Shown piece after piece: positions 52,165 to 60,266 of a stretch of 64,000 nt of DNA. Under the pieces are notes generated by a model. That model was given only the letters and a program-made list of their open reading frames with translations, ran no database searches and was not told where the DNA came from. Position 1 is the first letter of the stretch. Each line of letters begins with the position of its first letter. The stretch is from Bradyrhizobium sp. CB1717. GTDB lineage: Bacteria; Pseudomonadota; Alphaproteobacteria; Rhizobiales; Xanthobacteraceae. Where the stretch lies: NCBI RefSeq assembly GCF_029714325.1, contig NZ_CP121666.1, positions 186,001 to 250,000 on the forward strand, written 5' to 3'. The translations under genes were made by a program, and so were the position numbers.

Positions 52165-53463
52165 TTATTGAAGGGCTTCGCCGTGCTGCGAAATATCCAG
52201 TCCCTCGAGCTCGTGCTCACGGGATACGCGCAAGGGCACGAACAGGCCGACCAGCTTGAGCAGCACGAAACTCACGCCCGCGGCCCAGACGAAGGTGACG
52301 GTGACCCCGTAGAGCTGGATCAGGAGCTGCTGCGGATGGCCCTCGATCAGGCCGGCGGTGCCGCCGATCGCGCTGGTCGCGAACACGCCGGCCAGCAGGG
52401 TGCCGGTCAGGCCGCCGATGCCGTGGACGCCGAACACGTCGAGGGAGTCGTCGTAGTTGAAGCGGTGTTTCAGCCAGGTGCAGGCCCAGTAGCAGACCGC
52501 ACCGGCGATGATGCCGATCACGATGCCATGCCACGGTGCGACGAAGCCCGAGGCGGGCGTGATGGTGCCGAGACCGGCGACCGCGCCGGAGATCATGCCG
52601 AGCACGGAGGGCTTGCGCCGGGTCGACCATTCGATCGCGCCCCAGGTCAGCGCACCGGAACAGGCTGCAAGATGTGTCGCGATGATCGCCATCACCGCGC
52701 GCGAATTGGCCGCGCCCGCCGAGCCGCCGTTGAAGCCGAACCAGCCGACCCACAACAGGCCGGTGCCCATCACCGCGAGCGAGAGATCGAACGGCGAGAG
52801 ATTTTCTGTGCCGTAGCCGTGACGGCGTCCCATCACCTTGGCGGCGACGAGGCCGGCGGTGCCGGCCGACAGATGCACCACGAGGCCGCCGGCGAAATCC
52901 ATCACGCCCATGCTGGCGAGGAAGCCGCCGCCCCAGACCCAATGCGCCAGCGGAATGTAGACGAAGATGAACCAGGCGACGGAGAACAACAGATAGGCGG
53001 AGAACCGCATGCGGTCGGCGACGGAGCCCGCGACCAGCGCCACCGTGATGATCGCAAACGTCATCTGGTACAGCATGAACAATGCTTCCGGGATCGTCTT
53101 CGCCGCCGGGTTGACGCTGTCGAGCGTCATGCCGGCGAGGAACCAGCGGTCGAGCGTGCCGATCCACGGCCCGTCGCCGACGAAGCAGAGTGAATAGCCG
53201 AACGCGACCCAGAGAATCGAGATGATCGTCACCGCGGCGAGGCTCTGCGCCATGGTGGCCAGCACGTTCTTCTTGCGCACCATGCCGGAATAGAACAGCG
53301 CCAGACCCGGGATCGTCATCATCAGCACCAGCGCGGTGGCGACGATCATCCAGGCGGTGTCGGCGGTGTTGATCTCGGAGGCGGCGTGCGCCGGCGAAGC
53401 CATGATCGACGCAAGCCCGATCGGCGCAGCCACAGCAGCCGCGCGGCGCAACAATCCCGCCAT
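52165..53463 (-). CDS. amtB: ammonium transporter, second copy
   Basis: 432 residues from the ATG at 53463 (GGGGGAAACGAC before it). A cleavable-signal-like N-terminus (AVAAPIGLASIMASPAHAA) precedes eleven helices starting AWMIVATALVLMMTIPGLALFYSGMVR. Pore histidines lie in LVVHLSAGTAG and VFGVHGIGGLTGT. It is shorter than the first AmtB because it lacks the Ala/Asp-rich insertion, and belongs to the ordinary AmtB group. glnK copy 2 is 78 bp upstream; the arsR gene lies downstream. Confidence 0.96.
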   Translation of the reverse strand: MAGLLRRAAAVAAPIGLASIMASPAHAASEINTADTAWMIVATALVLMMTIPGLALFYSGMVRKKNVLATMAQSLAAVTIISILWVAFGYSLCFVGDGPWIGTLDRWFLAGMTLDSVNPAAKTIPEALFMLYQMTFAIITVALVAGSVADRMRFSAYLLFSVAWFIFVYIPLAHWVWGGGFLASMGVMDFAGGLVVHLSAGTAGLVAAKVMGRRHGYGTENLSPFDLSLAVMGTGLLWVGWFGFNGGSAGAANSRAVMAIIATHLAACSGALTWGAIEWSTRRKPSVLGMISGAVAGLGTITPASGFVAPWHGIVIGIIAGAVCYWACTWLKHRFNYDDSLDVFGVHGIGGLTGTLLAGVFATSAIGGTAGLIEGHPQQLLIQLYGVTVTFVWAAGVSFVLLKLVGLFVPLRVSREHELEGLDISQHGEALQ

Positions 53464-53541
53464 GTCGTTTCCCCCAGCATAGAAATTACGTCGCACGCTG
53501 TGGCGTCGTTGCCCGGTGCGATCGAAACTTTCGTGTTTAAT

Positions 53542-53931
<390 letters not shown>

Positions 53932-54141
53932 TCAATCTGGCATCTTTTCGGGCAAATGGCATAAAAATGTTGCAGATTGAAGCGGAAAAACGTTTGGCCA
54001 AGGGCGGTCATGTGAATGGCCGCCTCTGTACAGGGCAGCTGTTCATCCTTCACAATGCATTTTTGGCATGGATGCGGTGAACCGAAGCGGTGAACCTAAG
54101 CGCCTTGGCCGGTACATAAGTATGTTCGAGGGGGACGTTTC

Positions 54142-55029
54142 ATGGCGAGCTGGTTCTACGCATCCGAGGGCAAGCAGCAGGGGCCCTTTCCGGAAGGACA
54201 ATTCCGCGATCTGATCGCCCAAGGCGTCGTCCGCCCGGATACGCTGGTGTGGACCGAGGGCATGGCCGGCTGGCAGAAGGCCGTCGAAATTCCCGGCCTG
54301 GTCGGCGGCGGCGGACCTCCGATGGTTCCGGCCGGCGGCCCCCCGATGATGGGCGGCGGTGGTTACGGCGGCGCGGCCGCCGGATCGTTGACGGCTGATT
54401 TCAGCCCGTTCGGTCTGCTCGGCCGCAGCATCGTGTTCGTGATCGGCATCCTGCTGGTGATCCCCGCACCCTGGGTCACCGTCTGGTTCTACAAATACAT
54501 CACGTCGCACATCCAGGTGCCGGGCCGCCCGAATTTCGGTTTCGCGGGCCAGCCGATGGACATCTGGTGGGCGTTGATGCTCAACGCGCTCCTGACCTAC
54601 GCCGGCGCGACCGGCATCTCGTTCGCGCCGCTGCTGGCCGTGATCGCCAATGCGTTCCTCGCCTGGGTGATCCTGCGCTGGATCATCGCCAACCTCACCT
54701 CGAACGGCGAGCGTCTGCCGCTCTCCTTCCAGGGCAGCGCGATCGGCTATGTCGGCTGGTACCTGCTGATGATGATCTCGACCATCACAATCATCGGCTG
54801 GGCCTGGGTGATTGCGTTCTGGATGCGCTGGAATTGCCGCAACATCGAGGGCACGCGGCGCGAGGTCGTCTTCAACGGCAGCGGCTGGCAGGTTCTGTGG
54901 CGATCGGTGGTGTTCTCGCTGGCGTGCAGCTTCATCATCCCGATTCCGTGGATGCTGCGCTGGTACGGCCGCTGGTTCGTGTCGCAATTCGCACTGGTCG
55001 ATCGCGGAGCGGCCGCTCGCGCCTATTGA
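54142..55029 (+). CDS. GYF-domain membrane protein
   Basis: 295 residues. The N-terminal 50 residues (WFYASEGKQQGPFPEGQFRDLIAQGVVRPDTLVWTEGMAGWQKA) are a GYF_2-type domain. A Pro/Gly/Met-rich linker (GGGGPPMVPAGGPPMMGGGG) follows, then about five to six membrane helices (from residue 95), with KYITSHIQVPGRPNF, RWIIANLTSNGERLPLSFQGS and a similar RNIEGTRREVVFNGSGWQVLW motif. The membrane part resembles DUF898-type proteins. GYF domains usually bind proline-rich peptides. A good ribosome-binding site (GAGGGGG) precedes the ATG. Function unknown. Confidence 0.85.
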   Translation: MASWFYASEGKQQGPFPEGQFRDLIAQGVVRPDTLVWTEGMAGWQKAVEIPGLVGGGGPPMVPAGGPPMMGGGGYGGAAAGSLTADFSPFGLLGRSIVFVIGILLVIPAPWVTVWFYKYITSHIQVPGRPNFGFAGQPMDIWWALMLNALLTYAGATGISFAPLLAVIANAFLAWVILRWIIANLTSNGERLPLSFQGSAIGYVGWYLLMMISTITIIGWAWVIAFWMRWNCRNIEGTRREVVFNGSGWQVLWRSVVFSLACSFIIPIPWMLRWYGRWFVSQFALVDRGAAARAY

Positions 55030-55032
55030 GCG

Positions 55033-55893
55033 CTACCTCCGCTCGCGCACGGAGCCTTCCTGCGCGACGGAGGCGACCAGCGTGCCATCGGGCTTGAAGA
55101 TCGAGCCGCGGGTCAGGCCGCGTCCTGATTGCGCGCTCGGCGAATCCTGGGCGTAGAGCAGCCATTCGTCGGCGCGGAACGGGCGGTGAAACCACATCGC
55201 GTGATCGAGGCTCGCCGGCATCATGCGCTTGTCGAACAGCGTGCGGCCGTAGCGCGCCATGATCGCATCCAGCAGCGAGAAGTCCGAGGCATAGGCGAGC
55301 GCGCACATGTGCAGCGCCGGGTCGTCAGGCAGCTTTGCCGCGGTCCTGATCCAGACGTGGATGCGGCCGTCGTCGATCTTCTGGCCGAAATAGCGGCCGA
55401 GCTCGACCGGGCGCAGCTCGATCGGGCGGTCGGATTCGTAATAGCGGCGGATGAACTCCGGCATCTCGCGGAACATCGGCTGTTTCGCAACTTCCTCCGC
55501 CGTGAGCTTTTCCGGCGGCGGCACGTCGGGCATCTTGTCCTGATGATCGAACGCGGTTTCCTCGTCGGCGTGGAACGACACCATGATCGAGAAGATCGCG
55601 TTGCCGTGCTGGATCGCGGTGACGCGCCGCGTCGAATAGCTCTTGCCGTCGCGCAGGCGCTCGACCTGGTAGATGATCGGGATCTGCGGATCGCCCGGCA
55701 GGATGAAATAGCAATGCAGCGAATGCGGCAGCCGGCCCTCGACGGTGCGGCAGGCCGCCACCATCGCCTGTCCGATCACCTGGCCGCCGAACACCCGCTG
55801 CCAGCTCGTCTTCGGGCTGTTGCCGCGGAACAGGTTCACCTCGAGCTGCTCGAGGTCGAGGATCGAGATCAGGTCGATCAGGCTTTTGGACAT
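55033..55893 (-). CDS. tesB: acyl-CoA thioesterase II
   Basis: 286 residues from the ATG at 55893, where the family N-terminus SLIDLISILDLEQLEVNLFRGNSP begins. It is a double-hotdog protein with FGGQVIGQAMVAACRTV in the first half and the C-terminal SLDHAMWFHRPFRADEWLLYAQDSPSAQSGRGLTRG in the second, containing the catalytic Asp, Thr/Ser and Gln region of TesB. It hydrolyses medium- to long-chain acyl-CoA. It ends 3 bp from the stop of the convergent GYF gene. Confidence 0.95.
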   Translation of the reverse strand: MSKSLIDLISILDLEQLEVNLFRGNSPKTSWQRVFGGQVIGQAMVAACRTVEGRLPHSLHCYFILPGDPQIPIIYQVERLRDGKSYSTRRVTAIQHGNAIFSIMVSFHADEETAFDHQDKMPDVPPPEKLTAEEVAKQPMFREMPEFIRRYYESDRPIELRPVELGRYFGQKIDDGRIHVWIRTAAKLPDDPALHMCALAYASDFSLLDAIMARYGRTLFDKRMMPASLDHAMWFHRPFRADEWLLYAQDSPSAQSGRGLTRGSIFKPDGTLVASVAQEGSVRERR

Positions 55894-55913
55894 GGAATGC
55901 TCTCGAAAACACC

Positions 55914-56009
55914 CGTCATTCCGGGGCATCGCGTCAGCGATGAACCCGGAATCCCGAGCTGATAACCTCTGGATTCCGGGTTCGCGCTGGGGCGCGCCCC
56001 GGAATGACG
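55914..56009. repeat. palindromic repeat family D, copy 2
   Basis: CGTCATTCCGGGGC at the left and GCCCCGGAATGACG at the right, with GAACCCGGAATCC facing GGATTCCGGGTTC. It lies between divergent tesB and the UbiH-type gene, 20 bp upstream of the tesB start, so the tesB promoter probably overlaps or precedes it. Confidence 0.92.
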
Positions 56010-56098
56010 GAATGGGGCCGTTCCGCCCTTGTTTCACCGCACTGTTTCGCCCAGCTCAAGTCTGCTAGCAAGTCCGAGAATTGACCGGGAAGCTTGGT

Positions 56099-57319
56099 AT
56101 GTCGGTACAGGGAAGCATTGTCATTGGCGGCGGCGCGTTTGCCGGCCTCGCGCTGGCGCTGGCGTTGCGCCAGGGGCTCGGGCCGGAGATTGACGTCATC
56201 GTCGCCGATCCCGCGCTCAGCACGCGGCCGAGCCGGGACCCACGCGCCACCGCGATCGTCGCCGCCTGCCGCCGCCTGTTCGAGGCGATCGGCGCCTGGG
56301 ACGACGTCAGGGGCGAGGCGCAGCCGATCCTCGACATGGTCGTCACGGATTCCAAGCTGGAGGACGCCACGCGTCCCGCGTTCCTGAATTTCGCCGGCGA
56401 CGTCGCGCCGGGCGAGCCCTTTGCCCACATGGTCGAGAACCGCCGCCTGATCGATGCGCTGGTGGTGCGTGCCGACGCCGAGGGCATCGATCTTCGCGCC
56501 ACCACGGTTGCGTCCTACGATGCGCGCACCGAGGGCATCGACGTGACGCTTGGCGATGGCAGCGTGATCGCGGCGAGCCTTTTGGTCGCCGCCGACGGCG
56601 CGCGGTCGAAGCTGCGCGAGCGTGCCGGCATCGTCACCCATGGCTGGGAGTATGACCAGTCCGGCATCGTCGTCACCGTCGGCCACGAGCGCGATCACGA
56701 GGGCCGCGCCGAGGAGCACTTCCTGCCCGCGGGCCCCTTCGCGATCCTGCCGCTCACCGGAAAACGCTCGTCGCTGGTATGGACCGAGCGCCGGGCCGAG
56801 GCCGCGCGTATCATTGCGCTCAGTGACGAGGATTTTCACAGCGAGCTCGAGCAGCGCTTCGGCCTGCATCTCGGCGAGGTGAAGGCGCTCGACAAGCCGC
56901 GCGCGTTTCCGCTGTCCTATTTCGTCGCGCGCTCCTTCATCGCCGAGCGCCTCGCGCTGGTCGGCGATTCAGCCCACGTCATCCACCCCATCGCGGGCCA
57001 GGGCCTCAACATGGGGCTGAAGGATGTTGCCGCGCTGGCCGAGGTCGTCGTCGATGCCGCGCGGCTCGGCATGGATCTCGGCGGCGCCGACGTGCTCGAG
57101 CGCTACCAGCGCTGGCGCCGCTTCGACACCATGGCGATGGGCGTTGCCACCAACTCGCTGAACTTCCTGTTCTCCAACCAGTCGACCCTGCTGCGCACGG
57201 TGCGCGACATCGGCCTCGGCCTCGTCGACCGCGCCCCGCCGCTGAAGAACCTCTTCATCCGCCAGGCCGCCGGCCTCACCGGCGAGGTGCCGCGGCTGTT
57301 GAAGGGCGAGGCGTTGTAG
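56099..57319 (+). CDS. UbiH/UbiF-family FAD-dependent hydroxylase
   Basis: 406 residues from the ATG at 56099 (GGGAAG before it; a TTG six codons earlier is less likely). The dinucleotide-binding IVIGGGAFAGLALALAL is followed by the DG-type motif LLVAADGARSKLRE. The second FAD motif LVGDSAHVIHPIAGQGLNMGLKDVAALAE is characteristic of the UbiH/COQ6 family. Members hydroxylate the ring of ubiquinone precursors; which position cannot be told. No other ubi genes are adjacent. Confidence 0.92.
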   Translation: MSVQGSIVIGGGAFAGLALALALRQGLGPEIDVIVADPALSTRPSRDPRATAIVAACRRLFEAIGAWDDVRGEAQPILDMVVTDSKLEDATRPAFLNFAGDVAPGEPFAHMVENRRLIDALVVRADAEGIDLRATTVASYDARTEGIDVTLGDGSVIAASLLVAADGARSKLRERAGIVTHGWEYDQSGIVVTVGHERDHEGRAEEHFLPAGPFAILPLTGKRSSLVWTERRAEAARIIALSDEDFHSELEQRFGLHLGEVKALDKPRAFPLSYFVARSFIAERLALVGDSAHVIHPIAGQGLNMGLKDVAALAEVVVDAARLGMDLGGADVLERYQRWRRFDTMAMGVATNSLNFLFSNQSTLLRTVRDIGLGLVDRAPPLKNLFIRQAAGLTGEVPRLLKGEAL

Positions 57320-57344
57320 GAAATTTCGTCGCTCTAAACTCGGG

Positions 57345-57505
57345 TCGTCGTCCCGGACAAGCGCGCTTCAAGCGCGCGCAGATCCGGGACCCATATGCCG
57401 CAGCAATAGTTTTGCGAAGACCCGGAGTGACCAGCTCGCACAATAACGCAATTTGGTGGTTATGGGTCCTGGCTCCCCGCGCGCAGCGCTAGGCCAGGAC
57501 GACAC
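57345..57505. repeat. repeat family F, copy 2
   Basis: About 160 bp beginning GTCGTCGTCCCGGACAAG and ending CCAGGACGACACC, with GGGACCCATA and TGGTTATGGGTCC inside. It shares these pieces with the copy at 13362-13532, mostly in inverted order. It follows the hydroxylase gene. Confidence 0.7.
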
Positions 57506-57546
57506 CGGGTGTATTGCGCGGTCGTCGCGCAAAACGACCAGACCTC

Positions 57547-57630
57547 GTAGCCCGGATGGAGCGAAGCGCAATCCGGGGCCGCTGTGTCAGCACAAAGATC
57601 CCGGATTTCGCTACGCTCCAGCCGGGCTAC
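57547..57630. repeat. palindromic repeat family C, copy 4
   Basis: GTAGCCCGGATGGAGCGAAG at the left and CTACGCTCCAGCCGGGCTAC at the right; inner GCAATCCGGGG facing CCCGGATTTCG. It ends 7 bp before the stop of the Trm112-like gene. Confidence 0.9.
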
Positions 57631-57637
57631 GAAAACG

Positions 57638-57838
57638 TCAATCGATCTTGCGCGCCTCTTCCGGCAGCATGATCGGGATGCCGTCGCGGATCGGATAGGC
57701 GAGCTTGGCGCTGCGCGAGATCAGCTCCTGCTTTGCAGAATCGAACTCCAGCGGGCCCTTGGTCAGCGGGCAGACCAGAATCTCCAGCAGTTTCGGATCG
57801 ACACTGGCTTCGGGGCGTTCGGTAGGCGCGTTCATCAT
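57638..57838 (-). CDS. Trm112 family protein
   Basis: 66 residues. The core [19 protein letters not shown] followed by [26 protein letters not shown] is the bacterial Trm112/YcaR fold. The first cysteine is kept (VCPL), but the other zinc cysteines are missing, as is usual in YcaR-type members. The family activates methyltransferases in eukaryotes; the bacterial partner is not known. It is followed, against the strand, by family C and F repeats; the TetR gene lies 57 bp upstream. Confidence 0.9.
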   Translation of the reverse strand: MMNAPTERPEASVDPKLLEILVCPLTKGPLEFDSAKQELISRSAKLAYPIRDGIPIMLPEEARKID

Positions 57839-57895
57839 TGTCTCCGGCGGTCGGTTGCCTCTAGCACAGAAATCCGCCCCCGCCCATCGCGTCAG

Positions 57896-58426
57896 TCACG
57901 CGGAGACCATTTGCAGAAGCTCGTCCAGCAGGGCCTCGAGCCGCGCCGCCGGCACCGGCGCCCCGGACAGGGCAAAGCCGAGAAACGCCCAATAGAGGAT
58001 CTGCGCGCGGGCCTGCGCCGCCACCGGGGCAAGCCCGCGCATCACCAGCAGCTGCTCGATGTAGTCGAGCCTGCGGCGGTCGATCGCGCGCACGGCTCCT
58101 TGCGCGCCCGCATCGAACGCCGCCCAGTTGCGCACTGCGCGCTCGAGGTCGAGCCGCGCGCCGAACGACCGGCGCAGCAGCGCCTTCAGCGGCTCGTCGC
58201 CGGCCGCCTCGACGTCGGCGATGATCTGTTCCGCCGCGATCTCGCGCCAGCGCTTCAGCACCGCGGCGTGGAATGCGCCGAGATCGGCAAAATGCCAATA
58301 GAAGCTGCCGCGCGAAACACCCATGGCCCTGGCGAGGGGATCGGCCTTCAACGCGGTGAAGCCGTGTCTGGCGAGCGTCTTCAGGCCCTGGCTGGTCCAG
58401 TCCTCGGCGGAGAGCTGTTCGATCAT
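57896..58426 (-). CDS. TetR-family transcriptional regulator
   Basis: 176 residues from the ATG at 58426; the frame stays open upstream but crosses the operator region and the divergent gene. The N-terminal helix-turn-helix has LKTLARHGFTALKADPLARAMGVSRGSFYWHFADLGAFH, a very typical TetR signature. The C-terminal domain (about 60-176) is a ligand-binding helical bundle with no assignable ligand. It faces a small membrane protein gene across a 105-bp gap with two inverted repeats, so it probably represses both itself and that gene. Confidence 0.92.
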   Translation of the reverse strand: MIEQLSAEDWTSQGLKTLARHGFTALKADPLARAMGVSRGSFYWHFADLGAFHAAVLKRWREIAAEQIIADVEAAGDEPLKALLRRSFGARLDLERAVRNWAAFDAGAQGAVRAIDRRRLDYIEQLLVMRGLAPVAAQARAQILYWAFLGFALSGAPVPAARLEALLDELLQMVSA

Positions 58427-58447
58427 ATCAGTTCCCGGGATCAGACC

Positions 58448-58461
58448 ATACACTAGTGTAT
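58448..58461. promoter_or_regulatory. operator O1 of TetR-type regulator
   Basis: Perfect 14-bp palindrome ATACACTAGTGTAT, 21 bp upstream of the tetR start. Its last base is the first T of the TTGACA -35 box for the opposite gene. It shares the half-site ATACA with O2. Confidence 0.75.
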
Positions 58462-58489
58462 TGACAGGTCGCGGACCAGCGCTTATCTC
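58461..58489 (+). promoter_or_regulatory. promoter of the small membrane protein gene
   Basis: A perfect -35 box TTGACA (58461-58466), a 17-bp spacer and a -10-like TATCTC (58484-58489). Operator O1 touches the -35 box and O2 covers the expected transcription start. Confidence 0.6.
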
Positions 58490-58490
58490 A

Positions 58491-58508
58491 CCATACACAG
58501 ATGTATGG
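58491..58508. promoter_or_regulatory. operator O2 of TetR-type regulator
   Basis: Perfect 7-bp arms CCATACA and TGTATGG separated by CAGA. The half-site ATACA...TGTAT matches that of O1 with a wider spacer. It lies just upstream of the membrane protein gene's ribosome-binding site. Confidence 0.72.
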
Positions 58509-58531
58509 ACGAACCTTCGGGAGCCATGACG

Positions 58532-58882
58532 ATGCGTGATCTCTTGCTCCAGTGCGCCGGTGTGCTGACCATCGTCGTGGCCCTGATCCACGGCTACCTC
58601 GGCGAGGCCAAGGTGTTCGTCCACGCCCGCATCGAGCCGGAACGGCTGCGCACCCTGATCCGCCTGGTCTGGCAGGCTTCGACCGTCGCCTGGATCGGCG
58701 GTGGCGTGCTCCTCATCGCGACGCCCTGGATGGGCTCGGAGCCGGCGCGCCACTGGATCGTCGCGACCATGGCCTTTGTGTTCGGCTTCTCCGCTCTCGC
58801 CAATGCGTGGGCGACGCGCGGCCGGCACTTCGGCTGGATGATGCTCAGCGCGGTCGTCGTGCTGGCGGTTGCGGGCTACTAG
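58532..58882 (+). CDS. small membrane protein under TetR control
   Basis: 116 residues from the ATG at 58532, which has GGGAG at 8-base spacing; ATGs at 58505 and 58526 are in frame but badly spaced. Four hydrophobic helices: LLQCAGVLTIVVALIHGYLG, TVAWIGGGVLLIATPWM, WIVATMAFVFGFSALANAWA and WMMLSAVVVLAVAG. No motif assigns an activity. It lies divergent from the TetR gene with two operators between, which is typical of inducible exporters, but this protein is too short to be a known family of pump. Confidence 0.75.
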   Translation: MRDLLLQCAGVLTIVVALIHGYLGEAKVFVHARIEPERLRTLIRLVWQASTVAWIGGGVLLIATPWMGSEPARHWIVATMAFVFGFSALANAWATRGRHFGWMMLSAVVVLAVAGY

Positions 58883-59075
58883 CTGCGCGTGAGGCGTAAG
58901 GCCGCAGAGGCGCGCCAAATCTGCACTGCGCACGGAGAGCACTCAGCTTTTGGCGGATGTTAGAACTTATCTAAAGCGATCCATGCCCGAACCCGATTGA
59001 CTTCACCTCCCCCTTTGCTTCCTTCGGTCCCGCTCGCGGCTCCGCGCAGCGACCACGACAGAGGAGGAGAAGTTC

Positions 59076-59354
59076 GTGAAGGTCATTCGTGTTGTTGCCA
59101 TTGCACTGACGGTCGGGATTGGCGCGGGATCGACCGCCATGGCCGACGGTTTCAAGGACTGCACCAAGCTCGACAAGGCGTCGTGGAAGCCGGCCAGCGA
59201 AGCTGAAGCCAAGGCCAAGGCGCTGGGCTACGAAGTGCGTCGCTCCAAGATCGAAGGCTCGTGCTACGAGGTGTACGGCGTCAAGGAAGGCAAGCTCTAC
59301 GAGCTGTTCTACAGCCCGGAAGATCTCAGCCTGAAGCACACGATTGCCAAGTAA
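59076..59354 (+). CDS. secreted PepSY-like domain protein
   Basis: 92 residues from a GTG at 59076 with a strong ribosome-binding site (GAGGAGGAG). A signal peptide (VIRVVAIALTVGIGAGSTAMA) should be cleaved before DGFKDC. The mature 68 residues include WKPASEAEAKAKALGYEVRRSKIEGSCYEVYGVKEGKLYELFYSPEDLSL, a PepSY-type fold with two cysteines (DC and SC) that could form a disulfide. Such small PepSY proteins are often next to b-type cytochromes, and one follows 76 bp downstream. The stop codon lies in the first unit of a 13-bp tandem repeat. Confidence 0.85.
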   Translation: MKVIRVVAIALTVGIGAGSTAMADGFKDCTKLDKASWKPASEAEAKAKALGYEVRRSKIEGSCYEVYGVKEGKLYELFYSPEDLSLKHTIAK

Positions 59355-59409
59355 GGCTGCCAAGTAAGGCTGCCAAGCAAACTTGCCAAGTAAACTTGCC
59401 AGTTGAACT
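59345..59409. repeat. 13-bp tandem repeat, five units
   Basis: Five head-to-tail copies of 13 bp starting TGCCAAGTAAGGC (units 1 and 2 identical), with units 3-5 drifting to TGCCAAGCAAACT, TGCCAAGTAAACT and TGCCAGTTGAACT. The first unit contains the last codons and stop of the PepSY-like gene. Confidence 0.9.
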
Positions 59410-59430
59410 GCGCGAGATCGTCCGCGCAGA

Positions 59431-60048
59431 GTGAGGCTTGAGGGTGGTCCCAGCTTGATCGAAGAAGCGGTGCCAGAAGCGCGCGGGGCGTCCGACAGGA
59501 CCCCCGCGGATCGAAGCGCTTCGCGGACGGTCGCAGTCTGGGATCTGCCGCTGCGCCTCTGGCACTGGGCTTTCGCGGCCAGCATCCTCGCCGCGTGGTT
59601 CACGCCCACCGTCTATGACCGGGTCCATCGCATCGTCGGCTACACGGTGCTTGGGCTTCTCGCCTTCCGTCTGGTCTGGGGTTTTTGGGGCAGTCGCTAC
59701 TCGCGCTTCCGCATGGTCGGCGTAAGGCTGCGTGCCGCGCCGCGCTATCTCTGGAACCTGCGCCGCGGCATCACCGGCCGCTATATCGGGCTCAATCCCG
59801 CCGGCACGTTGATGCTGGTGGCGCTGTTGCTGGCGGTCGCCGTCTCGGCGATCACGGGCGCGATGTCGGTGACCGTGACCTTCTTCGGCCTCTGGTGGGT
59901 CGAGGACACCCACCACTATTCATCGGACGCGGTCATCGTGCTGGTCGTGCTGCACGTCGTGGGCGTGCTGCTGATGGGACTGCTTCAGCGCGAGAACCTG
60001 ATCCGCGCGATGATCACCGGCCGCAAGCGCATCCGGCATTATCCCTAA
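59431..60048 (+). CDS. cytochrome b561-type membrane protein
   Basis: 205 residues from a GTG at 59431; a TTG at 59455 is an alternative start. WDLPLRLWHWAFAASILAAWF gives the first heme-ligand helix, VHRIVGYTVLGLLAFRLVWGFWGSRYSRF the second, and HHYSSDAVIVLVVLHVVGVLLMGLLQREN the last, with histidines at the expected places for two b-type hemes. It resembles the Ni/Fe-hydrogenase-type b subunit family. It passes electrons between quinones and a partner in the inner membrane. The PepSY-like gene upstream is probably that partner or its accessory. Confidence 0.9.
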   Translation: MRLEGGPSLIEEAVPEARGASDRTPADRSASRTVAVWDLPLRLWHWAFAASILAAWFTPTVYDRVHRIVGYTVLGLLAFRLVWGFWGSRYSRFRMVGVRLRAAPRYLWNLRRGITGRYIGLNPAGTLMLVALLLAVAVSAITGAMSVTVTFFGLWWVEDTHHYSSDAVIVLVVLHVVGVLLMGLLQRENLIRAMITGRKRIRHYP

Positions 60049-60266
60049 GCGGAACCGGCTGAGTTCCCAAGCAACCACAGGCCCGCTCAACCGCGTAGTT
60101 TCACGGGGCGGAACCATCGTAACCCGCACAACTACGCCCAACTGGCGTCATTTGCCGGCAAGCATTTACCTCGCGATAGGCATGCAACTGGGCATTGCAG
60201 AAAATTAACGCGGAGAAAGTCTGATCGGCTCAATCCTCGATAGTATTGACGAGGGAGCGATATTGA

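Larger units (their letters stand above)
57320..57637. other. 318-bp region between convergent genes
   Basis: Consists of a family F element (57345-57505) and a family C element (57547-57630). No gene is recognisable, and no promoter is expected because the flanking genes converge. Confidence 0.75.
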
